Positions 15,347 through 24,299 are shown, counted from the stretch's first letter. The stretch is DNA of 64,000 bases from Taklimakanibacter deserti (GCA_003574785.1 QORU01000008.1:186001-250000); one strand, 5' to 3'. Program-made: numbers and translations. The notes: generated by a model from the sequence alone, not told the origin.

Positions 15347-16693
15347 ATGAACAAGCACGCGGGCGCCGCCCAGTGGGATCCGTCGCCGAACAATCTCGAA
15401 CCCTTCTGGATGGGTTTCACGCCGAACCGCGCGTTCAAGAAGAAGCCGCGCCTCATCGCTCGCGCCAAGGACATGCATTATTATGACATGACCGGCCGTC
15501 CGGTGCTCGATGCGACGGCGGGCCTGTGGTGCTCCAATGCCGGTCACTGCCGCGACCCGATCGTCGCGGCGATCCAGAAGCAGGCGGCCGAGCTCGATTT
15601 CGCCCCGACCTTCCAGTTCGGTCACCCCAAGGTGTTCGAGCTGTCCTCGCGCCTCGCCAATCTGGCGCCCGGCGATCTCAACTATGCCTTCTTCTGCAAT
15701 TCGGGATCGGAAGCGGCCGACACCGCGCTCAAGATCGCGCTTGCCTATCACCGCGCCAAGGGCGAAGCCTCGCGCACCCGTCTGATCGGCCGCGAGCGCG
15801 GCTATCATGGCGTGAATTTCGGCGGCATCAGCGTCGGCGGCATGGTCGCCAACCGCAAGTTCTTCGGTACCATGCTTGCCGGTGTCGACCATCTGTCGCA
15901 CACCTATAACCGCGCCGAGCAGGCATATAGCCGTGGCGAGCCGAAATGGGGCGGCCATCTCGCCGATGAGCTCGAAAGGCTGGTGGCGCTGCATGATGCC
16001 TCGACCATCGCCGCGGTCATCGTCGAGCCGATGGCGGGCTCGACCGGTGTCCTGGCGCCGCCGCAAGGCTATCTCAAGAAGCTGCGGCAGATCTGCGACA
16101 AATACGGCATCCTTCTCATTTTCGATGAAGTGATCACCGGCTTCGGCCGCTTGGGCTATCCCTTCGCCGCCGAGCGCTTCGGCGTCATCCCCGACCTGCT
16201 CACTTTCGCCAAGGGCGTCACTTCGGGCGCGATCCCGATGGGCGGCGTGATGGCGCGCCAGCATATCTATGATGCCTTCATGAACGGCCCCGACCATGTG
16301 ATCGAGCTGTTCCATGGCTATACCTATTCGGGCCATCCCATTGCCGCCGCGGCAGGCGTAGCGACCCTCGAGACCTACAAGGAAGAGGGCCTGTTCGAGC
16401 GCGCGCTCAAGCTCGAGGACAAGTGGGCCGACGCCGCCATGTCGCTCAAGGGCAAGCCGCATGTCACCGACATCCGCACCATCGGCCTGGTCGCGGGCAT
16501 CGATCTCGAGCCGATTCCGGGTTCACCCGGCAAGCGCGCCTATGATGCGATGGAGAAGGGCTTCCATGATCACGGCATCATGCTGCGCATCACCGGCGAC
16601 ACGATCGCCCTCTCGCCGCCCTTGATCATCAAGGAAGAGCAGATCGCGGAGATCTTCGAGGACAAGCTGCCCAAGGTCCTCGCCGCCATCTGA
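15347..16693 (+). CDS. Class III aminotransferase, omega-amino acid/beta-alanine--pyruvate type
   Basis: The 448-residue PLP enzyme has CNSGSEAADTALKIA (phosphate-binding loop), RGYHGVNFGGISVGG, the PLP-Asp in LLIFDEVITGFGR and the Schiff-base lysine in LTFAKGVTSGAIPMGG (about residue 288). The N-terminal FWMGFTPNRAFKKKPRLI is characteristic of omega-amino acid:pyruvate aminotransferases (EC 2.6.1.18 group), which transfer the terminal amino group of beta-alanine, putrescine-like or aromatic amines to pyruvate. GAGGAGCC precedes the start. It stands alone between a leftward gene and a terminator, so context does not refine the amino donor. Confidence 0.85.
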   Translation: MNKHAGAAQWDPSPNNLEPFWMGFTPNRAFKKKPRLIARAKDMHYYDMTGRPVLDATAGLWCSNAGHCRDPIVAAIQKQAAELDFAPTFQFGHPKVFELSSRLANLAPGDLNYAFFCNSGSEAADTALKIALAYHRAKGEASRTRLIGRERGYHGVNFGGISVGGMVANRKFFGTMLAGVDHLSHTYNRAEQAYSRGEPKWGGHLADELERLVALHDASTIAAVIVEPMAGSTGVLAPPQGYLKKLRQICDKYGILLIFDEVITGFGRLGYPFAAERFGVIPDLLTFAKGVTSGAIPMGGVMARQHIYDAFMNGPDHVIELFHGYTYSGHPIAAAAGVATLETYKEEGLFERALKLEDKWADAAMSLKGKPHVTDIRTIGLVAGIDLEPIPGSPGKRAYDAMEKGFHDHGIMLRITGDTIALSPPLIIKEEQIAEIFEDKLPKVLAAI

Positions 16694-16708
16694 TACTAGA
16701 AATAAAAA

Positions 16709-16750
16709 GAGCGCCGGCATTCCGATTCCGTTGGAATGTCCGGCGTTCTT
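16709..16750 (+). terminator. Intrinsic terminator after the aminotransferase gene
   Basis: GAGCGCCGGCATTCC pairs with GGAATGTCCGGCGTTC across a 9-base loop, with one bulged T, and is followed by a T-rich stretch (TTGGCTTTT). The AAATAAAAAG before the stem would give a T-run on the other strand, but no gene on that strand needs it. Confidence 0.65.
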
Positions 16751-16820
16751 GGCTTTTCCGTCAATCGACTTTGGCTTGGTTGTGTTAGTCTCGGGTCAGA
16801 GTGATTCGCGAGACGGGCAT

Positions 16821-18011
16821 ATGAAGCAGCCAACGCTGCCCCTGGGTGTCGCGGCCATCCTGGCCGTCGCGATCAGTGTCGCAGCCGGTGCCGGCGTGAT
16901 AGCCTCGGGCCAGCGCCTGGAGATCGCACTCGCCATTGCCGCCTTCCTCCTTGCCGGTTCGCATCTGGTGATCTCTCTTTATCGCGACCTCTATTATCGC
17001 CGGAAATTCTCCGGCATCGGCGAAATGCACAAGCGTTCGCGCAAGCTCGCCGAGCAGCTGTCGGAACTCGCCGGCAGGCTCGACATTCTCGAAGATGAGC
17101 GCGCCGCGCCGCCGCAACCACCGCCGCCGCCAAAGCCAGAGACGGCCGACTTCAGCCGTGAATTCGAGGAATTGCGCCGCTCGATCAAAGAGCTTGCCGA
17201 TGAATATGGCAAGGCATCAGGACCTCCGGAGCCGCGCCGCGAGCCCGACCTGTGGTCGACTGCGGCGCCCGAGGAGAAGCCTGTCGCCGTCGAGCATCAG
17301 CTTGAATTTTTCCTCGAGCCGATCGTGGCGCTGGGTGAGGATGTGACCGCGCATTATCGTGCCTCCCTGGTGCTCGAAGGCAACGGCCGGCGCGTCACTT
17401 TCGAGGAGCTGACGAAGCAGGCCGCGACCAACGGGTTGCGCCCCGATCTCGACGGTCACGCGGTGAGCCGGGCGCTGGCCGTCGGCAGCAGGCTGACCGC
17501 GAAGCGGCCGGGCACGGCGATCTTCGTGCCCATCGGGCCTGAGACCCTCGCCTCGCAAGCGGCGCTCGCGGCGATCGAATGGCAGATCGGCCGGGCGGGC
17601 CGCAACGCCATGAGCCTGGTCTTCGAGATCGATCATACCGCCATGGCGGCCTTGAGCCCGCGCGGCATCGAAGGCATGGCGCGGCTCGCCCGCAACGGCG
17701 CCGGCATGGCGCTGGCCAGGGCCCATGGCATGGGCATCGATCTCGCCGCCTTGCGTGATCTGCATTTCCGCTTCATCACCTTCAGCGCCGCGGCGCTGCC
17801 GACCGACCGCCACGCTGTTCCGGCCTGGGCCGAGACGGCCCGTCTTGCCGGCGAATACGGCTTCACCATCGGCGTCCAGGGCCTCTTCTATGAAGAGCAG
17901 ATCTATGTCGCGACCCGCTGGGCCTCGCTCGGCAGCGGGCCGGTCTTCGCGCCGCCGCGCCGGGTCAAGGGCGAAGCCATCCCCGTCACGCAGATTCGTT
18001 CGGCTGCCTGA
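16821..18011 (+). CDS. Membrane-anchored protein with a degenerate EAL domain
   Basis: The 396-residue protein has two N-terminal membrane segments (residues about 5-30 and 36-58), a coiled coil (HKRSRKLAEQLSELAGRLDI and FSREFEELRRSIKELADEYG) around a Pro-rich stretch, and a C-terminal EAL-like domain from about residue 155. The motif that should read EAL is RAS (EPIVALGEDVTAHYRASLVL) and the usual DDFGTG and KLD metal ligands are absent. It therefore probably binds or senses without hydrolysing cyclic-di-GMP. ATG 16821 is chosen because the segment upstream overlaps the terminator. Six bases from the next gene. Confidence 0.75.
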   Translation: MKQPTLPLGVAAILAVAISVAAGAGVIASGQRLEIALAIAAFLLAGSHLVISLYRDLYYRRKFSGIGEMHKRSRKLAEQLSELAGRLDILEDERAAPPQPPPPPKPETADFSREFEELRRSIKELADEYGKASGPPEPRREPDLWSTAAPEEKPVAVEHQLEFFLEPIVALGEDVTAHYRASLVLEGNGRRVTFEELTKQAATNGLRPDLDGHAVSRALAVGSRLTAKRPGTAIFVPIGPETLASQAALAAIEWQIGRAGRNAMSLVFEIDHTAMAALSPRGIEGMARLARNGAGMALARAHGMGIDLAALRDLHFRFITFSAAALPTDRHAVPAWAETARLAGEYGFTIGVQGLFYEEQIYVATRWASLGSGPVFAPPRRVKGEAIPVTQIRSAA

Positions 18012-18016
18012 TCACC

Positions 18017-18844
18017 ATGCAGGACCTGTCGGCGCGTTATCCGGTCTGGCTATGCGACATCTGGGGTGTCGTCCACAATGGCGTTGCGCATTTTCCAAAG
18101 GCGGTCGAGGCCTTGCGGCGCCATCGCGGCAATGGCGGCCTCGTGGTGCTGCTCACCAATGCGCCGCGCAGTGCCGCGAAAGTGGCGGGACATCTCGCCC
18201 ATCTCGGCGTGACGAACGAACATTATGATCTGATCGTCACCTCGGGCGACGTTACGCATGAGCTGATGAAGCCCTATGACGGGCATCGTATCTATTATCT
18301 GGGCCCCGAGCGCGACCTCGGCGTCCTCGATGACCTCAAGATCGTGAAGTCCTCGCCCGACGAGGCCGAAGTGATCCTGTGCGTCGGGCTCGTGCATGAC
18401 GACACCGAGACGCCTCAGGACTATGCCGAGCTCCTGGCGCGGATGGCCCGGCGGCGGCTGCCGATGATATGCGCCAATCCGGACAAGGTGGTGCGGCGCG
18501 GCAACAAGCTCATTTATTGCGCCGGCGCCCTGGCCGAGCTTTATGCGTCCATGGGCGGCGAGGTCACCATGGCCGGCAAGCCCTACCGGCCGATTTACGA
18601 GCTGGCGCGAGCGCGTGTCGAAGAGAGGCGCGGGACGACGCCCGACACGCACATTCTCGCCATTGGCGATGGGCCCGAGACCGACATCAAGGGGGCCGCC
18701 GATTATGGTCTCGATGTGGTGCTGATCACCGCGGGCGGCATCTCGGAGGAGGGCGCAGATCCGGCCGAACTGGAGGCCGAGATCCGTAAAATCGTGCCTG
18801 GGGCCCGCATCATCCGCACGCTCCCGGATCTGAACTGGGCCTGA
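18017..18844 (+). CDS. HAD-superfamily class IIA hydrolase (TIGR01459 type)
   Basis: The 275-residue cytosolic protein has motif I as LCDIWGVVHNGV, the class IIA form typical of this alphaproteobacterial subfamily, motif II TNAPRS, the substrate-recognition segment CANPDKVVRRGNKLIYCAGA, and the C-terminal metal-binding motif AIGDGPETDIKGAADYGLD. Related proteins (NagD and pyridoxal phosphatase type) are phosphatases of small metabolites; no substrate is established for this subfamily. Directly follows the degenerate EAL gene, so the two are probably co-transcribed. Confidence 0.85.
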   Translation: MQDLSARYPVWLCDIWGVVHNGVAHFPKAVEALRRHRGNGGLVVLLTNAPRSAAKVAGHLAHLGVTNEHYDLIVTSGDVTHELMKPYDGHRIYYLGPERDLGVLDDLKIVKSSPDEAEVILCVGLVHDDTETPQDYAELLARMARRRLPMICANPDKVVRRGNKLIYCAGALAELYASMGGEVTMAGKPYRPIYELARARVEERRGTTPDTHILAIGDGPETDIKGAADYGLDVVLITAGGISEEGADPAELEAEIRKIVPGARIIRTLPDLNWA

Positions 18845-18969
18845 TTTCACATAAAAATCATGGTCTTAGTCCTGGCTGTGACAAGACAGCCCTGCGACTT
18901 TGGAAGAACTTTCCTTGTGCGCCGCAATATGATTAGTTAGCAAACGCAAAATCATTGAGGAGCGTGGCG

Positions 18970-19395
18970 ATGCCCAACGCCCACTATTGCATCGAGGATC
19001 TCGTGGTCGGCATGGAGGCCGCGCATGAGCGCGTGGTGACCGGCAGCGATATCGAGACCTTTGCCGAGCTTTCGGGTGACAACAATCCGGTGCATCTCGA
19101 TGCCGATTTTGCCGCCAAGTCGCCGTTCAAGGCGCGCATCGCCCATGGCATGCTGACCGCGAGCTTCATCTCGACGGTCCTCGGCACCAAGCTGCCGGGC
19201 TATGGCTGCATCTATCTTTCCCAGACCTTGCGCTTCAAGGCGCCGGTGAAGATCGGCGACACGGTGAAGGCGCTTGCCCGCATCACCTCGCTCGATCGCG
19301 ACAAGCGCCGTGCCGCTCTCGACTGCTCCGTTTCGGTCGGCGACAAGGTGGTCCTGGAAGGCGAGGCCCTTGTCCTCGTGCCCTCGCGCGGATAG
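18970..19395 (+). CDS. MaoC-like (R)-specific enoyl-CoA hydratase
   Basis: The 141-residue hot-dog-fold protein carries the hydratase motif ELSGDNNPVHLDADFA, with the catalytic Asp and His, followed by ARIAHGMLTASFISTVLGTK. Such enzymes hydrate trans-2-enoyl-CoA to (R)-3-hydroxyacyl-CoA and can feed polyhydroxyalkanoate synthesis or beta-oxidation. The start at 18970 is chosen because GAGGAG (18957-18962) precedes it; a TTG 15 bases upstream would overlap that site. Followed after 11 bases by ribF, with no obvious metabolic connection. Confidence 0.85.
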   Translation: MPNAHYCIEDLVVGMEAAHERVVTGSDIETFAELSGDNNPVHLDADFAAKSPFKARIAHGMLTASFISTVLGTKLPGYGCIYLSQTLRFKAPVKIGDTVKALARITSLDRDKRRAALDCSVSVGDKVVLEGEALVLVPSRG

Positions 19396-19406
19396 ACCGA
19401 CGCTGC

Positions 19407-20417
19407 ATGGACAGGATTATTGTTGAAGCCGGCGCGCCGTTGCCCGCGGCGCTGCGCGGCGCGGTTATCGCTATCGGCAATTTCGACGGCATTCACCGTG
19501 GGCACCAGCAATTGCTGGCCGAGGCCAGGAGCGAGGCAGAGCGCCGCAACACCCATTGGGGCCTCGTCACCTTCGAGCCGCATCCGCGTACGTTCTTCCG
19601 GCCCGCCGAACCCGCCTTCCGGCTGACGCCGCTGCCGCTGAAGGCGCGCCTCGTCGGCGCTCTCGGCGCCAGCTTCACCGCCGTTTTGGCCTTCGATGCG
19701 CGGCTGGCGGCGATGACGCCTGAGGATTTCGTGCGCCAGGAGCTCAGCGAACGCCTCGGCGTATCGCATGTCGTCACCGGCTATGACTTCCATTTCGGCC
19801 ACGGCCGCAAGGGCACGCCCGAAACGATGCGTGAGCTCGGACGGCAATTGGGCTTCGGCGTCACCGTCATCGACCAGGTGACCGACGACAACGGCTTCGC
19901 GCCGTTCTCCTCGAGCGCCATTCGCGATTCCCTGCGCCACGGCCATGTGAGCGAGGCCGCCCGACAGCTGGGCTATTGGTGGACGGTCGAGGGCGAGGTC
20001 GTGCAAGGCGACCAGCGTGGCCGCACCATCGGCTTTCCGACCCTCAATATCGTGCTGCCCGACGGATCGGAGCCCTTCCAGGGCATCTATGCGGTGAGAG
20101 TGCGCGATGCCGCCAAGCCCGGCGCGCCACATTGGCGGGGGGCGGGCTATTTCGGGCGCAGGCCCACTTTCGCCAGCGAGAAGACCTTTCTCGAAGTCTA
20201 TCTCATGGGCTTCAAGGGCGATCTCTACGGCAAGACGATGCTGGTCGAGTTCATCGATATGATCCGTCCCGACCGGCGTTTCGATACGATCGATGATTTG
20301 GTGGCGCAGATGAACCTCGATTGCGCCGAGGCGGAAAAGCGTCTGGCGGCGGTCGAGACGCACGATCCCTTGTCCGCTTTCCCGCTGGCCCAGGCACAGA
20401 AGGCGGGAACGCTGTAG
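19407..20417 (+). CDS. ribF: Bifunctional riboflavin kinase / FAD synthetase
   Basis: The 336-residue cytosolic enzyme makes FMN and FAD. The N-terminal nucleotidyltransferase domain has IGNFDGIHRGHQQLL (about 23-37), GYDFHFGHGRKG and FSSSAIRDSLRHGHV. The C-terminal riboflavin kinase domain has GEVVQGDQRGRTIGFPTLNI and a YFGRRPTF segment. Length is typical. Co-directional with the MaoC gene; a short hairpin follows its stop. Confidence 0.95.
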   Translation: MDRIIVEAGAPLPAALRGAVIAIGNFDGIHRGHQQLLAEARSEAERRNTHWGLVTFEPHPRTFFRPAEPAFRLTPLPLKARLVGALGASFTAVLAFDARLAAMTPEDFVRQELSERLGVSHVVTGYDFHFGHGRKGTPETMRELGRQLGFGVTVIDQVTDDNGFAPFSSSAIRDSLRHGHVSEAARQLGYWWTVEGEVVQGDQRGRTIGFPTLNIVLPDGSEPFQGIYAVRVRDAAKPGAPHWRGAGYFGRRPTFASEKTFLEVYLMGFKGDLYGKTMLVEFIDMIRPDRRFDTIDDLVAQMNLDCAEAEKRLAAVETHDPLSAFPLAQAQKAGTL

Positions 20418-20425
20418 GGCTTATC

Positions 20426-20450
20426 CCCTCTCCCCCGTTGGGGGCGAGGG
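20426..20450 (+). terminator. GC-rich hairpin between convergent ribF and LysR gene
   Basis: CCCTC-T-CCCCC pairs with GGGGG-C-GAGGG across a GTT loop, followed by TAATTTC. Either a weak terminator serving both convergent genes or a decayed member of the CCCTCCCC/GGGGAGGG hairpin family; the T-run is poor. Confidence 0.45.
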
Positions 20451-20455
20451 TAATT

Positions 20456-21364
20456 TCAAGGAAACCTCACATGCCGGGTGAGATAGTCGAGGAAGGCGCG
20501 CACGCGCGCCGGCAGATGTCCGCCCTGTCCGACGAACACCGCATGCATCGTCTCGATGTCGCGCGGATTGTATTTCTCGAGCACCGGCACCAGGCGTCCG
20601 GCCTCGATGTCGGGCGTAATATGGAAGCTCGACAGCCGCGCGAGGCCGAGGCCGGCAAGCGCCACCTGGCGCAAGGCCTCGCCGTCGCTCACCAGCGCAT
20701 TGCCGTCGAGCACCAGGGTCTGGCTGGCGCCGTTCTCATCGATGAAAGGCCAGCCCTCGATATGGCGGGCGAAGCAGAAGCCGAGCAGGTTGTGGCGCTC
20801 GAGATCGGCGAGCGTTTGGGGCTCGCCATGCTGCTTGAGATAATCGGGCGAGGCGACGATGATCAGCCGGCTTTCGCCGAGCTTGCGCGCCACGAGGCGC
20901 GATTCGCGCAACGGGCCGGTGCGGATGGCGACATCGGCCTGCTCCTCGAAGAGGTCGACCACCCGGTCGGTGAGGACGACATCGACCTTGACCTGCGGAT
21001 ATTCGGCGAGGAAGCCCGGCAGCAACGGCAAGAGGTAGTGATAGCCGAAAGGAACATTGCTGTTGACCTTGAGCCTGCCCTGCGGTGCCGCACCCGACGC
21101 CGCTTCGCGCTCGGCCGTCGCCATGTCTTCCAGGATGCGAAGCCCGCGATCATAGAAGGCAGCCCCTTCGGCGGTGAGCTGGAGCTTGCGGGTCGAACGG
21201 TTGATGAGCCTCGCACCCAGGCGGTTCTCGAGCCGCGCCACGAGCTTGCTCACCGCCGAGGGCGTCATGTTGAAGGCGCGGGCGGCGGCGGAAAAACCGC
21301 CGAGGTCAACGACCCGGACGAAGACCTCGATCTCGCCGGAGCGGTTGAAGTCGAGCCGGGTCAC
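20456..21364 (-). CDS. LysR-family transcriptional regulator
   Basis: The 302-residue protein has an N-terminal helix-turn-helix (FVRVVDLGGFSAAARAFNMT, then PSAVSKLVARLENRLGARL) and a C-terminal periplasmic-binding-protein-like effector domain. It belongs to the AaeR/DsdC-like group that often controls transport or detoxification genes. Unusually for a LysR gene it is the last member of a leftward run, and its start overlaps the stop of the flavin-binding-like gene by 4 bases, so it is probably translated with it. Its targets are not evident. Confidence 0.9.
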   Translation of the reverse strand: MTRLDFNRSGEIEVFVRVVDLGGFSAAARAFNMTPSAVSKLVARLENRLGARLINRSTRKLQLTAEGAAFYDRGLRILEDMATAEREAASGAAPQGRLKVNSNVPFGYHYLLPLLPGFLAEYPQVKVDVVLTDRVVDLFEEQADVAIRTGPLRESRLVARKLGESRLIIVASPDYLKQHGEPQTLADLERHNLLGFCFARHIEGWPFIDENGASQTLVLDGNALVSDGEALRQVALAGLGLARLSSFHITPDIEAGRLVPVLEKYNPRDIETMHAVFVGQGGHLPARVRAFLDYLTRHVRFP

Positions 21365-21930
21365 GACACCAGTTCTTCCTCATCGAGGAGGCCGGTCGGA
21401 AGCCCGTCCATGCTGGTGAGGTTCTTCTCCCGCCAATAGGCGCGAAGCCCGTCCTCGCCCTTGGCCTCTGCCCAGCGGTCGAGATTGCACCGCTCGCCCT
21501 GATAGTCGAAGAGCGGCACGCCATAGCCGCAGGACGTCTGCACCAGGTCGATATCAAGGCGGATGATCTGGCGGGCGCCCAGCGGCTCCTCGCCGCCGTA
21601 ATGCGTATCGAGCAAAGCGAGATATTCAGCGCTGCCGCGGCGGATCATGCGGCCATTGCCATAGAGTCTGAGAATGACCGGCGGCCCTTCGAAGGCGCAG
21701 AACATGAGGGTGAGCCTGCCATCGACGAGGAGATGCGCCGCCGTCTCATTGCCGCTGCCGGTCTTGTCGAGATAGATGGCGGTCAAGTCGTCGACAAGGC
21801 GCAAGGCTTCGGTCGGGCGCGGCGAGATATTGACGCGGGTGCCTTCCGCCGCCGATGCGGTGAAGAAGATGCGCTGCCGCGCGATGAAGCTCTTGTGATT
21901 GTCCTCGATGCGGGCGAATTGCTTGGCCAT
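21361..21930 (-). CDS. Pyridoxamine 5'-phosphate oxidase-like (split-barrel FMN-binding) protein
   Basis: The 189-residue cytosolic protein opens with IARQRIFFTASAAEGTRVNI and has VYLD-like strand IYLDKTGSGNETAAHL and MFCAFEGPPVILRLYGNG, the flavin- or F420-binding split-barrel pattern. Such proteins are mostly uncharacterised reductases or oxidases. It follows the DUF4170 gene after 16 bases and overlaps the LysR gene, so it is in the ubiA-to-LysR run. Substrate and cofactor are not established. Confidence 0.8.
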   Translation of the reverse strand: MAKQFARIEDNHKSFIARQRIFFTASAAEGTRVNISPRPTEALRLVDDLTAIYLDKTGSGNETAAHLLVDGRLTLMFCAFEGPPVILRLYGNGRMIRRGSAEYLALLDTHYGGEEPLGARQIIRLDIDLVQTSCGYGVPLFDYQGERCNLDRWAEAKGEDGLRAYWREKNLTSMDGLPTGLLDEEELVS

Positions 21931-21946
21931 GAAGCGCTCTTGCAGG

Positions 21947-22207
21947 TCAGCGTTTCTTTTTCGTCACATCGGTCGAAGGATCGAGCAGACGGTGCAGGTG
22001 CACGATGAAATAGCGCATCTGGGCATTGTCGATCGTCTCGCGCGCTTTGGCGAGCCAGGCCTTCTCAGCCAACGCGAAATTCGGGTAGATGCCGACGATG
22101 TCGAGCTTGGCGACATCCTTGAAGGTGACACCGTCGAGGTCGGTGAGTTCGCCGCCGAAGACCAGATGGAGGAGCTGCTCCGGTTGTCTCTTGGGTGCCT
22201 TGCTCAT
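21947..22207 (-). CDS. DUF4170 protein
   Basis: The 86-residue protein has LLHLVFGGELTDLDGVTFKD, then the aromatic and charged core IVGIYPNFALAEKAWLAKAR and MRYFIVHLHRLLDP. This is the small DUF4170 family, restricted to alphaproteobacteria and usually next to an inositol-monophosphatase-like gene, as here. No function is known. Its start overlaps the cysQ-type stop by 4 bases, implying translational coupling. The C-terminus ends in a basic TKKKR. Confidence 0.8.
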   Translation of the reverse strand: MSKAPKRQPEQLLHLVFGGELTDLDGVTFKDVAKLDIVGIYPNFALAEKAWLAKARETIDNAQMRYFIVHLHRLLDPSTDVTKKKR

Positions 22208-22971
22208 GAGGTTGCGAGTTGCTCCAGAAGCGCCGCATGCAGCGCATGCGACGATGCCACGTAATCCGCCTGCCGCGTCTCGCGGCGGTTATAGGTAAAC
22301 ATCTTGCCGTTCAGTCCGGTGACGGTGCCGCCCGCTTCGTGCACCAGAAGGTCGCCGGCCGCAAGGTCCCAGTCGTGCTTAGGCGCCGTCGACAGCGCCG
22401 CATCGAGCTCGCCTTGGGCGACGCGGGCGAGCCGCATGGCGAGCGGCGTGCTGCCGGAGGCTACGGCCTCGACCGGCGCCTTGGACTGAAGCTGCTTGAG
22501 GGCCGAGGCATTGCCGAGGATGCGGGCGCCGGCAAGTCCGCGGCCATTCGTCAGGCGAAGCAGCTTGCCATTGAGGCTCGCGCCATGGCCGCGCCGGGCT
22601 TGATAGAGGTCATCGGTCATCGGCCTGTAGATGGCGGCGAGCACGGGCCGGCCGTCGGTGAGGAGGGCGGCCACCACGCACCATTCATCGCCTCCATGGG
22701 TGAAGGCACGCGTGCCGTCGATCGGATCGACGATCCAGACATGCCGGTGGGCGAGACGCGCTTCGCTGTCGGGCGTCTCCTCCGACAGCCAGCCATAATC
22801 GGGCCGCGCTTCATGGAGGCGGGCCTTGAGTACCTTGTCCACCGCGAGATCGGCCTCGGTCACGGGCGAGCCGTCGCTCTTCGTCCAGCCCTTCACCGAC
22901 TGTTGAAACAGCGAGCGGGCGAGAGCGCCCGCTTCACGCACGGCCGCCTCGAGAAGCTCAGCGTCCGCCAA
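22204..22971 (-). CDS. cysQ: 3'(2'),5'-bisphosphate nucleotidase / inositol monophosphatase family (CysQ-like)
   Basis: The 255-residue Mg-dependent phosphatase has SDGSPVTEADLAVD (lithium-sensitive fold start), WLSEETPDSEARL, the metal-binding motif WIVDPIDGTRAFTHGGDEW (about residues 80-98) and the second motif KHDWDLAAGDLLVHEAGG. The split WIVDPIDGTR and long ribose-recognition region fit CysQ, which removes 3'-phosphoadenosine 5'-phosphate; a sugar-phosphate substrate is also possible. Overlaps the pmbA stop by 14 bases and the DUF4170 start by 4. Confidence 0.85.
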   Translation of the reverse strand: MADAELLEAAVREAGALARSLFQQSVKGWTKSDGSPVTEADLAVDKVLKARLHEARPDYGWLSEETPDSEARLAHRHVWIVDPIDGTRAFTHGGDEWCVVAALLTDGRPVLAAIYRPMTDDLYQARRGHGASLNGKLLRLTNGRGLAGARILGNASALKQLQSKAPVEAVASGSTPLAMRLARVAQGELDAALSTAPKHDWDLAAGDLLVHEAGGTVTGLNGKMFTYNRRETRQADYVASSHALHAALLEQLATS

Positions 22972-24295
22972 GGGTCATTCCTTCGATCAGGCAGGAGGGC
23001 GCATTGATTGCGGTGCGGAAAGTGAGATCATTCGCCGGCACGAGCTTCGCGAATATGTCGGCGAGCTTGCCGGCCAGCGTCACCTCGCTCACCGGATAGG
23101 CGATCTCGCCATTCTCGATCCAGTATCCCGATGCCCCGCGGCTGTAATCGCCGGTCACGATATTGGGGCCATGGCCGATGAGCTCGGTGACATAGAAGCC
23201 TTCGCCGATCGCCTTCATCATGTCGGCAAGCGAGGCTTCACCCGGCTTCAGATGGACATTGGAGGACGAGGGGCCGGGCGGACCGGCGAGACCGCGCGCC
23301 GCATGTCCGGTCGTCTTGAGGCCGAGCTGGCGGGCCGAGCCCAGATCGAGGATCCAGCTCTTGAGCACGCCATCCTCGATGAGCGACAGCGGCCTGGTGG
23401 CGATGCCCTCCGCATCGAAGGGGCGCGAGGCGAGGCCGCGCGGCCGGCGCGGATCGTCGAGGATCTCGATACCCTTGGCGAAGAGCTGGGACCCGAGCCT
23501 GTCGCGCAGGAAGCTGGTGCCGCGCGCGATCGCCGATCCCATGATGGCGGAAAGGAAATGGCCGACGAGGCTCGCGGCAATCCGGTTGTCATAGATGACG
23601 GGAACGGCCTGCGACTTGACCTTGCGCGCGCCGAGGCGGCGCGCCGCGCGCAAGCCCGCCTCGTGCCCGATATCCTCCGCCTTGCGCAGATCTTCCAGGT
23701 GGATGACGGAGGAGTAATCGTAATCGCGCTCCATGAGGGTGCCTTCGCCGGCAATCGCCGTGGCGCTGAGCGAGACGCCGGTGCGGCGGTAGCTGCCGGC
23801 AAAGCCGTTGGAGGCGGCAAGGAGGATGGTGCGGTCCGAGGAGGAGGCGCCGGCCCCTCCCGACTTGCTCACCCCTTTGACCTTGAGCGCCGAGGCCTCG
23901 GCGGTGAGCGCCATGTCGCGCAAGCGGGTGGCGTCGGGCAATGCATCGCCCGCGATGTCGAGAGGCGCCCAATCCTTGGCGATCTCGTTTGCCGCGGCGA
24001 TGCCGGCATAGGGATCGGCCGGTGCCGCTTTCGCCATGGCGACCGCCTGCTCGGCGATGCGCTCGATGCCGGCCGCATCGATCTTGGATGTCGCGATGGC
24101 GGCGGAAGACTGGCCGACGAGGACCCTGAGGCCGATCTCGCAGGCTTCCGATTGCTCGAGATTTTCGATCGAACCCTCGCGCACGCCGATCTCGAGACTA
24201 TGTCCGTCGATGACCAGCGCATCGGCGGCGGTGGCGCCGAAGTGCTTGGCGCGCGAAAGGGCGGTCTCGGCAAGTTTGAGGAGGTCTTTGGTCAT
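22958..24295 (-). CDS. pmbA: TldD/PmbA-family metalloprotease, PmbA subunit
   Basis: The 445-residue protein is the TldE/PmbA half of the heterodimeric TldD-TldE protease, which unfolds and degrades unstructured peptides and processes some ribosomally made peptides. Regions ATAADALVIDGHSLEIGVRE, SAAIATSKID, and the C-terminal GLAGPPGPSSSNVHLKPGE, IGHGPNIVTGDYSRGASGYW are as in the family. PmbA lacks the HExxxH zinc site, which lies in TldD (36232-37644 here). Co-transcribed with ubiA (4-base gap) and cysQ. Confidence 0.9.
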   Translation of the reverse strand: MTKDLLKLAETALSRAKHFGATAADALVIDGHSLEIGVREGSIENLEQSEACEIGLRVLVGQSSAAIATSKIDAAGIERIAEQAVAMAKAAPADPYAGIAAANEIAKDWAPLDIAGDALPDATRLRDMALTAEASALKVKGVSKSGGAGASSSDRTILLAASNGFAGSYRRTGVSLSATAIAGEGTLMERDYDYSSVIHLEDLRKAEDIGHEAGLRAARRLGARKVKSQAVPVIYDNRIAASLVGHFLSAIMGSAIARGTSFLRDRLGSQLFAKGIEILDDPRRPRGLASRPFDAEGIATRPLSLIEDGVLKSWILDLGSARQLGLKTTGHAARGLAGPPGPSSSNVHLKPGEASLADMMKAIGEGFYVTELIGHGPNIVTGDYSRGASGYWIENGEIAYPVSEVTLAGKLADIFAKLVPANDLTFRTAINAPSCLIEGMTLGGR

Positions 24296-24299
24296 GGGA

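Noticed and set aside
18874..18891. GGCTGT-GACAAG-ACAGCC hairpin as a terminator after the HAD gene
   Set aside because: Six-base stem without a T-run; too weak to call.
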